Positions 54,018 to 64,000 of a stretch of DNA of 64,000 bases are shown here, piece by piece. The notes below the pieces were generated by a model, which saw nothing but the letters and a program-made list of their open reading frames with translations, made no database searches and had not been told where the DNA came from. Each line of letters starts with the position of its first letter. Within the stretch, counting starts at the first letter, position 1. The stretch lies in contig JAYWVB010000042.1 of the NCBI GenBank assembly GCA_039881045.1, positions 124,001 to 188,000 of the forward strand, given 5' to 3'. Origin of the DNA: Chaetomium olivaceum (taxonomy: Eukaryota > Ascomycota > Sordariomycetes > Sordariales > Chaetomiaceae). The position numbers and the translations under genes are program-made.

Positions 54018-57000
54018 AGGTGATAGGCAGTGAAATCATCATCGCGGTCGATCTGGAATGGATGGGTATGTCTCTTCTTTCCCTTTCAAAACCAACACCA
54101 CCCCCTCTTCCCCCCTTTCCTTTCCCAACGTCATCCCATCCCTTGCACGGGGATGCCGCCCCCCTTTCCCTTGATTTCAACTTCACTTTCGATTTTGGCA
54201 CTGTCTGGAGACAAAACTCTGGAGATGGCCGAACGAACGACTTCAAACACCCGGACACACACACACACAGACCTACTTTTTTCCGGGGAAAGATGGACCA
54301 AACGGGAGGCTAACGAATTAGCGTGCAGCGAAACGGTGCCGATCGGAACGAGAAACACACCAAAACACATGGGCCGCCAGCCGCGCTGAAGGGGGTCCCG
54401 AGACAAAAAAAAAAACACCAATCCAATCGCCTTGGTCGCCCATTTCCGATCGTCCGCGTTCTCAGAGGGGGAATGATTGTCACTCTCACCCCCCCAGCCC
54501 GCCACCTACCTCGTGACCGTGAGCCCATCGTGGCGGGCTGGACAGCTCGTCGACTCACCACTCGACGTCTTGGGACTTTTTCTTTGTGTGCACGTCTTTT
54601 TTTTTGGGTTTATTACGGCGTTGTTCGTTTTCTTGGAGCTTTTGGTTGGTCGGCAAGCGAGGTTGGTGTGGCTGTGAAAAGGTACTCTTCTGCTGTTGCA
54701 CTTTCGCGAGAACTCTGGGACTTGGCATAGACCCCCTGCTCTTTCTTTCTTTCTTTTGGCTTGGTGGCTTGGGTTTTGGGTTTGGGTTTCCCTTCCTTGG
54801 CTTCTCTGTTCATATCACCCCTCACTCTCATACTTTCACTTCTGCATATACCCCATGGTTAGAGAGACAGCAGTTTTTTCCTCTCTTTTGGCTATCTTTT
54901 TTTTCTGCGTTGTTTATAGGGTTCGGGCCAGGTTAGGGCATACACTACAGGTGGTGGTTGGATCGGGTCAGGGGATGGAGGCATTCTGGTTGCGCTGTTT
55001 TTTCTTGTTGCCTGTTTGCAGTATCATGATGATGGTTTACGAATAGAGTCTTGTGCTTCCCTCTCTCATTTTCAGCCTCTTCTCCGAAGACTTTCGCAGT
55101 GGTCTCTCACCTAAGATGATGATTAATCACGCCTTTGCAGCAACATGTGTTGCAGTGCAGGCTGGGGGCCTTACCAGGGAGGCTTGGCGTTGGTCCCTTT
55201 TCAGAAGAACCCAGCGCTGTGGTTCACGGATTTGCGAGATATGCGAGGTGGTTACGCAACGTCGTTGATCAGGCTACCACCATCTACCACCTACACTAGT
55301 ATACGTTTGACGTACATACATACGTATGTAGACTCGACGACTTGCGCAAGCAACACGACAGAGTACGAACGGCCCCATCGCTCACGCTCTCTTTTCATCA
55401 ACCAGCAAGTGCCGCACCAAATGCCGTGCTGCGAATGACCAAGGTTGGAAGTGCCGGCCTCGGAGTCGGGTCAATTCGACCCTGGAATGACAGGTCTGAG
55501 GTCCAAGTCTCATGCGCAGGGTTCCATGCACCCGCATGCGCCGCGTCGTGTGCCGCGCGCGTGCGTCGCTAACCACGCGAGAAAACGTGACACCCCGTCC
55601 CATTTCTTAACGTCGCATTCCGCAGTTTATTCCCGGCCGCTGTTGCTGCGCTCGCAAGGAACAAAAAAGGCTAGGCGATCTGGCAATGTGTGTCTTCTGA
55701 TCCCGGCTGCGGGACAGGGGGGCTGTGGAAGATTGTCGAAGGGTCACACAGCCACCGCCGCCTGGGCTTCCATTCTTGTGCCGTCGAATCTGTGTCGTGG
55801 AGAGTTGACCGCCCTGGTTTGGTAGCGAAGCGTTGCGGCAGGCTAGTGACTGCACGGTCGGTTGGATCGGCGGGGGGAGAGTCCCGGGGCAAAATCCGAT
55901 GGCCGCCGAGATGTTCTCGGTAACAGATTCGGCGGACCCTAAATCGAATACTGCCTGGTCGTAGGCGGCCAGCGGTCCTCCATTCACGATTGCGGTCGGT
56001 GATGCCCGTTTGCCTCGGCAGGCGTCTAGGAGATCTGCTGAAGGGGTTGCGGTTACTCCCCGGGGGCGGGGCAGTTGGACTGCCGACGGGTTTCGTCCGG
56101 GTCAGAATTGGGACCTGGATAGATCTACGTCTCTACCCAGATACCCGAACGCCCAGTAAGCGAATCTTGAAGCCAAGCTTTCTCTGCTCAGAGGACAGCT
56201 TGAGGTCGCAACTGGTAATCCCGTGTGGTGGAGCACCGCTTCCATAATGAAAGATTGTTTACCCGCCCGTCTCGTGATATTTTTCTTGTGTCATCAGTAT
56301 GGCAAGCAGTGAGCGCATTGTGACCTTGCCAGTTGGTTCTTGCCAGTGGGTTCTTGTTAGTGGGCGATTACACCAGGTGGGTTAATACCAGGTGGGTTCT
56401 TGCCGCTTTGCGGGCCCCGGATGCTCAGGGCCGTTTGAGGTCTTCGGGGAGCATTGCCCGTGGGTTCCGGTTCAAGCAGCTGAACCTGGAACATGGAGAA
56501 ACCATATTTCTCCGCCGGAGAGGCAAGGATCTCCTTCTGTCGCCCGCCTCAACGGGTCGGAACCAGAGGTGAGGTCGTCCTTGGCTTCCCTGTCCAATCC
56601 CGCACGCAGCTGCTTGTGGCCTGTGTCCCTGGAGCCGCATCTCAACATTCAGTTCCACAAGCACGTTCCAAATTGCTCGCCGATGAATCGTTGCACGACA
56701 GACGCAACAATCATTAAGAGACGACGAGAGCACTCGGTGAAGGCCGGTGCCTCGGCTCTCTGGAGTCGGCCGCTCGTCCGGTTTTGTTGCCGCCACAGCC
56801 ATGCAGAGATTGTCGAGCCACGCCGTTTTCTCTGCCCTTTCAATTCGCTCCCCATACCCCCACCCCTGGCCATGTGGCGGTTGAGCTGCAGCTTTCCCCT
56901 GTTGAATGAGACCCGATCGCAGGCCAAGGGCGGCTCCTGCATGTGGCAAGAGGAGGAACAACATCTCCGCTGCAATTCGCCTGTTGCGGGTTAGACTCAG

Positions 57001-58691
57001 ATGCAATGCAAGCCGTGTCGTGCCGGTCCACTCACTATGTATCAACCGTTACAATCGCTGCCGAACCGACGCAGGGGGGGCATGAGGTGATAACTAGGTC
57101 GCCGATAACCAGGCCATACATAGAAGGCCGAGAGGCTCTCGGGGACCATGTGTTCGCCGGGGATACACGAGGGCTATGCGGCATCATGCATGTCCATCGA
57201 CAGTCCCCTGGAAAGAGGGGCGATACCCATGAGCGATATCCCCACGAGGGCCTTGTTTCGGTCTCCCGAGACTTCCTGCGACTCGGACATTTGGACGCAC
57301 GTTTGAAGTCGTATGGTTTTCGTGCCGTCCTCCCGACTCCCGCACGAAACCCCACCCCCCGAAACAACAGGAATACGAGAACTTGGTCACGCCCATCGGT
57401 GGCCTGCCTCTGTGGGGGTGACGAGGAAGCAGATTCGGGGTTTCGGTGTTGAGTGACAACAGGGAAGTTGGCGAACCTTTGACCAGCCGGTGATAGCTTG
57501 CTGGAACGTTGCGTTGAGCTCCCATACTTGCTCAGCACCTGCATTATGTAGTAGTTACATGGATATGGCCATGGACATACCTGATACCGCTACCCCATGA
57601 CAAAACCCGGCAGACGACGACTGTCACGAGCAGGATATCAACATGAGGCGGGGTCCTTTTGGGGGGCTGCCGTCGGAACTTGCTCTCCTCGGACCGCGTT
57701 CGCCACTGTTTTGCGCGGGGCCCGATTTCCTTGGACTCAGGTATCGCCGTCCGAATTTACCTTGGCATTGTGCCGAAGACTGCATAAGCTCTGGATCCCT
57801 CCTCGCATCCCCAACAGCTGGTCATGAATACGACCTAGGCGGATGAGTTGGAGTCGAATTGGATGAAACTGATTGTCGTCGGATGCCAATGGACTAGGTG
57901 ACTAATCTTTCAACAACGGTAATAGAGTGTTTTCCATTTGTGTTCCATGTTGGTTCCCTCGGTCGATGTACCCGCGGCGGATGATAGAAGGATGTCAGCA
58001 CTTAAAAAAATATCGACATTCAAAATCTGATCATATTGAGAAGGTGTCATCCTTGCCGTCCCCAATGGAGGGTTGGCAGTTTTGGAGATGGGATGGATTG
58101 AGTTGGGGTCCAAGATCGGAAAGGGTGGGCCTGTGGTCTGTGTGTTCCCTTATTTCCCTGTCATCGCCCGCCTGTCAACTGGCTCCCCACATTGATCTCA
58201 TACCCCACGTTTTAGTTACAGTGGGGCTCGAGCTCTTTGAAACATCAGCACCACATGGGCAAAAAAAGCCGAACTCTAAGTGTAGAAGCTCGAGTTGTAG
58301 AAACGAAAACAAAAGCTTTCTGGAGGCTTGAAGAATAATCTTTCGCTTTATTTACAATTAATCTACTCTGTTTTTATTTTTAATTCTTTTGCTTCAGTTA
58401 TTCTTTTTTTGTTGTTTTTATTTTTACTTTACACTGACTTATTTTTCTTTCGTGTTCGGCTTTTTTTGGCTAGAGGGTGATCAGCCACATGAGATGCCAA
58501 GCCAGTTTTGGACCCCAATTGGAGCTGCGAACTCACGCGAACGTGTTCCATACGAATAATGTACCTAATCACATAATCAACAAACGGTGACGGGAAGCAC
58601 ATGCTAAACGGTTCGTCATCTCCCTTGCCAACCCGCCATGACACTGGATATGACGCTAATTCGTTAACCGAAGTTACCGAGGAGCATAATC
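54018..58691. other. 4.7 kb gene-poor region with MITE copy 3
   Basis: No recognisable protein gene lies here. The first 1 kb is T-rich (runs of T at 54598-54606 and 54896-54903) and may be the long 3' UTR of the bZIP-like gene. Short direct repeats containing ggtgggtt/agtgggttcttg occur at 56325-56405. A 231-bp MITE copy lies at 58249-58479. The last 200 bp form the glucosidase I promoter. Confidence 0.5.
58249..58479 (-). mobile_element. MITE-like element, copy 3
   Basis: Inverted relative to copies 1 and 2. It starts CACCACATGGGC-A7-GCCGAACTC and ends GTTCGGC-T7-GGCTAGAGGGTG. The stretch after the left end, ctaagtgtagaagctcgag, is identical to the complement of copy 1. It is flanked by ATCAG (58244-58248 and 58480-58484; a following C is shared). 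It has no coding capacity. At 231 bp it is 20 bp longer than copy 1, mainly through T/A-run differences. Confidence 0.8.
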
Positions 58692-61363
58692 ATGGCGCTG
58701 GGACGCCAATTGAGATTTATGCTGGCCTTTAGCTGGCTCAATGCCTTCCTAGCCGGATTCATAGGCATCGCAACACTTGCATCCGCAAGCACGACCGATG
58801 ACGGCCAACCCATCCTCCACAGCGAAATCGGCCGTCAAAACAACGAGAGCTTGCTATGGGGCCCTTACCGACCCAATCTTTACTTCGGAGTGCGCCCTAG
58901 GATACCCAAGAGCTTGATGACGGGCTTGATGTGGGGCAAGATCGAGACATACACCGACTTTCAGAACAGTCAGTTTTCCCCCATCCGGACCGCCCTCTCC
59001 ATATTCCCGAGCTGACTGGGCATTTCTTACAGCCGTACGGTACACATGCGAACAAAATGAGGGCATGAAGGGTTATGGCTGGGAGGAGTACGACCCTAGG
59101 CGGGGCGGCATCCAGACCATCCACGACATCCAGAACGGCCTGGACCTTACGACCTCCTTCGTCAAGATCCCCGGCGGTGCACACGGTGGAAGCTGGGCAG
59201 CGCGGATCAAGGGCGTGCTCAATGATGATGCCCCCAAAGACCAGAAGACGATTGTGGCTTTCTACGTTACCCAAGAAGGGGCCGACTCCGAGCTCCAGAC
59301 TCTAGAAGGCGAGGATGAAAAGGGATACGATGGCGACGTCACTCTCAAGGGGCGATCAGAGTCGTTGGGAGACTACAAACTTGTCGTCACAAAAGGCGAG
59401 GGGGTCCAGCCCAAGAGCGACCACGACATCTCAACCATTCGAGGACCAGGCCAAACCGTCGTCCAGTCGCTGACCTACCCGGAGGCGCAGATCTGGCAGG
59501 CGAAGCCGATTTTGTTCAGGCAGCTAAAGGAGGGCATTGATTGGTTGGTGGAGAACAAATACGACGTCCAGGACCCCCCGCCGCCGTGGCAGGTGTACCT
59601 GCTCAGCAACCGACCTGGCAGTGGAAACGTCCACATTGTGCAGAAGGTCTTTGAGGGCGATTTTGAGTTCGACATTCTATTCTCGAGCGAGTCAGCCGGA
59701 AAGGAGATCACAAGTGCTGATCTGTCGAGGGAAATCAAGGAGACCACCGAGTCCTTTGGTGAGCGCTTCTCGGGCGTCTTTACCCCGAAGACGCCGTTTA
59801 CTGCGGAGAAGTTTAAGAAGTTTGGTCGCAGCATGTTTTCCAACTTGATTGGAGGCATTGGATATTTCTATGGCGAGTCCGTGGTGGACCGCTCGCATGC
59901 GCCCGAATACGATGAGGAGAACGAAGGCTTTTGGGAGGAGACGGCCGAGGCGCGTGCCCGCAACCAACAGGCGCTGGAGGGCCCATACGAACTCTTTACG
60001 AGCATTCCCTCCCGGCCCTTCTTCCCACGCGGCTTTCTATGGGATGAGGGCTTCCACCTGCTCCCCATCGCTGACTGGGACATTGATCTCACACTGGAGA
60101 TAGTCAAGAGCTGGTTCAACTTGATGGACGAAGATGGCTGGATTGGCCGCGAGCAGATCCTCGGTGATGAAGCGCGCAGCAAGGTCCCCGGGGAGTTCCA
60201 GACCCAATACCCACACTACGCCAACCCGCCCACTCTCTTCCTTGTCATTAACGCCTTCGTTGAGAAACTGGCCAAGACCAACGGCAGCCTACCGTCGAGC
60301 GGAGAACACCTCTCCCAAAACGAGCCTCTCGCAACCGCCTCCCTCGACAACCCCGAGGTTGGCCTCGAGTACCTCCGCCGCCTCTACCCGCTCTTCCAAC
60401 GCCAGTTCGACTGGTTCCGCAAGACCCAGGCTGGCGACATCAAGTCGTACGACCGCGAGGCTTTCTCCACCAAGGAGGGCTACCGCTGGCGCGGCCGCAC
60501 GACCACCCACTGCCTGACGAGCGGCCTAGACGATTACCCGCGCCCGCAGCCTCCGCACCCGGGTGAGCTGCACGTTGACCTGCTGTCGTGGGTCGGCGTC
60601 ATGGCCAAGTCCCTTATCAACATTGGCGATGCCCTGGGCCTGGCCGAGGACGTGGACGCCTACAAGCAGATCCTGACGGCCATCGAGCACAACCTTGATG
60701 ACCTGCACTGGTCTGAGAAGGATGGCTGCTACTGCGACGCGACGGTGGACGCCTTTGAGGAGAACCAGCTGGTCTGCCACAAGGGCTACATCTCGCTGTT
60801 CCCGTTCCTCACGGGCCTGCTCAAGGCGGACAGCCCCAAGCTGGGGAAGCTGCTGAAGCTGATCGGCGACGAAGACGAGCTCTGGAGCCCGCACGGTCTG
60901 CGTAGTTTGAGCAAGGCGGACGAGTTCTACGGCACGGCCGAGAACTACTGGCGCAGCCCCGTCTGGATCAACGTGAACTACTTGGCGGTTGTCCAACTCT
61001 ACGTATGTTCTCCCCTTCCACCCTCATCCTTACCCCCAACCCTCTCCCTCCATCCCGCAGAAAGAAAAAGAAGAAAAAGAAAATACTAACCCAACCACCC
61101 CCCAGAACATCGCCACCCAAGACGGCCCGCACAAGGAGACGGCCCGCGACCTGTACTCGCGCCTGCGCCGGAACCTGGTCGAGACGGTCTACCAGAGCTG
61201 GGAGGAGACGGGCTTCGCATGGGAGCAGTACAACCCCGAGACGGGCAAGGGCCAGCGCACGCAGCACTTCACTGGCTGGACCAGTCTGGTCGTCAAGATC
61301 ATGGCTATGGAGGATTTGGAGGCGCCCAAGACGTCAGCCGAGACGGAAAGGGATGAGTTGTAG
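58692..61363 (+). CDS. CWH41: Mannosyl-oligosaccharide glucosidase (processing alpha-glucosidase I, GH63)
   Basis: Removes the terminal alpha-1,2-glucose from Glc3Man9GlcNAc2 N-glycans in the ER and also affects beta-1,6-glucan synthesis in yeast. Exons 58692-58968, 59033-61002 and 61106-61363 give 834 aa. Residues 10-33 (MLAFSWLNAFLAGFIGIATL) form the signal/anchor. The N-terminal GH63 beta-domain starts LLWGPYRPNLYFGVRPRIP and continues GYGWEEYDPRRGG. The (alpha/alpha)6 catalytic domain contains FFPRGFLWDEGFHLLPI, with the catalytic acid, DEDGWIGREQILGDEARSKVP, HVDLLSWVG, and YWRSPVWINVNYL, and finishes with QHFTGWTSLV. The second intron is close to the end and contains an A/G-rich run. No C-terminal HDEL is present, as in the yeast enzyme, which is membrane-anchored. 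No frame break is present. Confidence 0.95.
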
Positions 61364-61660
61364 AAAGATAGATGGGGTAGATAGATGATGTTGGTAGGAT
61401 AGTGGGTTGGTTTTTGTAAGTTGGCTAGAAAGCAAAGAACGATCGATGGTGTTTGTTATCGCGGGAATTACCCAATTGGCATGACTCGAATGTATGTGTA
61501 CGATCTGAAAGGGCTAGCACGGTAGAGCGGATTACGCTCGACTCGACAAGTGGCTAGAAACATCGTGATTTCGCTAACTACCTATGAGTAAAATACAAAC
61601 CCGCCGTTTTCCCCTATCCCATTCATTCATGATCACCCCTATCATGCCACCACATAATGC

Positions 61661-64000
61661 CTATTTACAAGTACAGAAAAACACCTCACACCAGATCCAA
61701 ACCGGGGAACACAAGCTAGCTATGTAGGTAGCTTCACTTGCCCCCAGCCCCCCCAACCCGTCCCCCTTCTTGGCGACCTCCTTCCGCGGTAACACCTCCA
61801 CCTGTCGGCTTAGCAACTTCCTCAGCTCAGGAGTGAGCACTTTCTCCTTGTCAGCCTGCTTCTGCGGCTGCGCCGCGGGGGACTTCCCCGTGTCCCTGCC
61901 ACTAGCAGCAGCGCTGACACCAGCACTCCCTTGGGCCGGCGTAGCACTCGTGGCAGCCGTAGGAGTAACAGCAGCAGCGGCGGCAGCAGCAGCAGCAGAC
62001 GACCCTGATTCAGGCGTCTCCGCGAGGGTCTTTTGCCTGGGCGCGGGGAAGCTCCCCTTCTTGTCGATGGCGTCGACGAGGCGGTGGAAGCGCTTGTAGA
62101 GGGCCTCGGCGCGGATGAGGGTCGAGTCGAGGTCGATGCTGCACGAGAGCTCGTTGACTGCGACGGGGTGTTAGCAAATGAGTCTATATATATGGTGGGT
62201 ATGTACAAGTTGTGGGGACATACTGTATTTCAAGACCTCGTCAAAATGCTTGAGATGGATCATGATCACGTCGCGGTGCTTCTCCAGGATGGCGAGCGCG
62301 ACAAACAGGTGGAAACTGCTGCTGAGGTAGTCGGTCCAGAGCACCTCCCACAAGTGCAGCACGTCAGGCCAGTCGAACTCGCGCTTGTACCAGACCAGCA
62401 GCATGCGGAAGAAGAAGAAGAAGTTGGTGCTGTCGGCCGACTCGAGGTGGGCGTACAGCTTGGGGTCCATGAACTGCACGAGGTGGTCGAGCGTGCGCAG
62501 CTGCGAGCGCATGCCGGACTGGTCGCGCAGGAAGTTGCGCTCCATGCGGTCCATGAAGCACTTGAAGCCCCAGAAGGCCAGGGCGTCATCCTGCAGGACG
62601 GCGTAGATGGGCGCGAGCAGGTCTGACATGCCCTGTACGTAGCCCAGGTCGCGGTTGTATTCGTTGTAAGTCAGTAGCATGTCCTTGAGCTGCTCCAGGT
62701 GCACGTTGGTGCCGACGGTGGAGAAGGGCGACTCGGGGTCTGGATGAGGAATGTCTTCCCCGGCGAAGATGGGGACGTTGCGATCAGTGCGGTGGACGTC
62801 CTTTTCTGTGAGGGGTTAGACATATATTTGAAGATATGCATTAGAGGGGACGTAGCGAAGTACTCACCGATACGTCCTCGCTGTTCTCGCCACCACTCGC
62901 CCTCCTCGCCCTCCCCGCCCTTGTCGATCTGGCGCTCCCACCAGGCGCCCTTAAGCTTAATATAGGCGTCTCGGAGCGAGGCAGCCTGAGCTTTGCGCTC
63001 GTCTGCCGTGCTGTACCACTCGTACACGCCGAGCAGGAACACCCAGGCCTCCTTGCGCACGCCATCCTCAGCATCTAGCCCACCGTGGAACACGCGCTCC
63101 TTGACCTCGTCCACCGTCACCGACAGGCGCCCCGTTCGGGGGTCGAAGAAGGACTTCCATTCCTTGAGGGTCACCGGCTTCCGCATCTGCTCCAGCGTCA
63201 AGCTGCTGGTGCTGTCGAGCAGCTCAAACTCGCCCACGTCGGTGTCCTCCAGCTCCATGACCTCGCGAGCGGTCCATATCCGTTGGCTGCGATCACGCTC
63301 GCTCTGCTCGGCGATGCCCATAGCCCACCGAGCCAGATAGATGCGCGCGCTGTCAAACTCCTCCTGCAGCGTCTGCACCTCGGGGTTCCGCAGCAACCTC
63401 CTCATCTGCGGCGGCATGCGCGGGTTATCCAGCACATCCTGCGCGGTCTGGCGCGTAAACGTCGTGACCTTGCTAAACTTCTCCATGATATTCCACCCGG
63501 TCTCTTTGACGAACTTCATAAACGGATCCATCCCACCGTCCCTACTCCCCGCACCACCACCACCACCACGACCCCCCGCAGCAGCACCCCTCGACGGCCC
63601 AGGCACACCGCCCCCAACAACGGTCCTCACATTCCCGGGCCCCTTCCCGCCAAACGCGAGACTGTCCTCCTCACTCGGCTCGACCAGATACACATTCGGC
63701 TCCGCGACGCTGCGCTCGACCGTCACATAGCGCTTCAGCCAGCGCAGCACCTCGTCGCCGCCCCAAAACATCTCGCCGGCATCGCCAAACGGGTCAAACG
63801 CATCGCGCGCGCGGCGGCGCTTCTGTAGTAGCGTGCTCTGGCACTCGTTGTCGTGGAAGAACAGCGGCGGGAAACTGTCGCCCGCGCGCGAGTTGAGCAC
63901 CACGCTGCCGTACCACCAGCCGACGCTCGGCGGGCGGACGAGCAAGGAATAGACGGCGGAGACGGGGACGGCGAAGGCGTAGTGGCCGACGCCCGTGGCC
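61661..64000 (-). CDS. GYP7: Gyp7-like Rab GTPase-activating protein (TBC domain), 5' end beyond window
   Basis: A GAP for Ypt7/Rab7-type GTPases acting at the vacuole or late endosome. Minus-strand exons are 64000(partial)-62868, 62805-62224 and 62157-61661. The visible N-terminal part contains the Gyp7 lead domain HYAFAVPVSAVYSLLVRPPS and FFHDNECQS. The TBC domain starts KEWKSFFDPRTGRL, then HGGLDAEDGVRKEAWVFLLG. The arginine finger lies in RIEKDVHRTDR, assembled across the first intron, followed by PHPDPESPFSTVGTNVHLEQ, and the glutamine finger is in YVQGMSDLLAP. A long insertion separates the two halves of the domain, as in Gyp7. The C-terminal tail is Ala-rich. It ends at 61661 as read, but a G-run near 61745-61760 could be miscounted; adding one base gives an earlier stop, about 61727, after a Gly-rich end. 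The N-terminus is off the right edge. Confidence 0.9.

Noticed and set aside
63085..63828. 247-codon open frame on + strand
   Set aside because: Antisense shadow of the Gyp7-like gene, which has clear TBC motifs.

Overview
This 64 kb window is nuclear DNA of a filamentous ascomycete. The evidence is many short introns (50-130 nt) with GT-AG ends and CTAAC-type branch sites, GC-rich codon use, and fungus-specific families such as Eis1, Ytm1, recyclin and mS41. The ribosomal protein uL4 reads closely like Sordariales homologues, so a Sordariomycete, probably Sordariales, is my inference. Nearly all recognisable genes are single-copy housekeeping genes. I see no secondary-metabolite cluster, CRISPR array, virus or full-length transposon.

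Layout, left to right: RPB11 (3' end, +); a six-exon LSM5 (-); a DEDDy 3'-5' exonuclease (+); YTM1 (-); POLD2 (+); an uncharacterised 679-aa protein (-); a PLP-dependent L-serine/threonine dehydratase (+); NAT9-like acetyltransferase (-); mitochondrial methionyl-tRNA synthetase (-); a 3 kb spacer with a tRNA-like fossil; a 914-aa protein with three tandem four-cysteine modules (+); a secreted GH28 pectinase-like enzyme (+); RPL4 (+); EIS1 (+); a Frag1/DRAM/Sfk1 membrane protein (-); a CDK7/Kin28 kinase (+); recyclin-1 (-); an Irc20/SHPRH-type SNF2-RING protein (-); mS41/FYV4 (+); a bZIP-like basic-region protein lying between two long gene-poor stretches (about 6.6 kb upstream, 4.7 kb downstream); processing alpha-glucosidase I (+); and the 3' part of a Gyp7-like Rab GAP (-, runs off the right edge).

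The genes do not form a pathway or operon. They cover transcription (RPB11, CDK7), RNA and ribosome biogenesis (LSM5, YTM1, RPL4), replication (POLD2), mitochondrial translation (MSM1, mS41), membrane traffic (recyclin, Gyp7, Eis1, Sfk1-like) and secretory quality control (glucosidase I).

Three observations stand out. First, a short non-autonomous DNA transposon (MITE) family is present in three copies, with CACC-type inverted ends and 5-6 bp target duplications. Second, the 914-aa protein carries a regularly spaced C-x(22-28)-C-x2-C-x(27-33)-C unit three times; I do not recognise it as a named domain. Third, at least ten single-base frame breaks lie at homopolymer or simple-repeat positions inside six otherwise conserved genes. 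They look like uncorrected assembly indels and would mislead automatic annotation.
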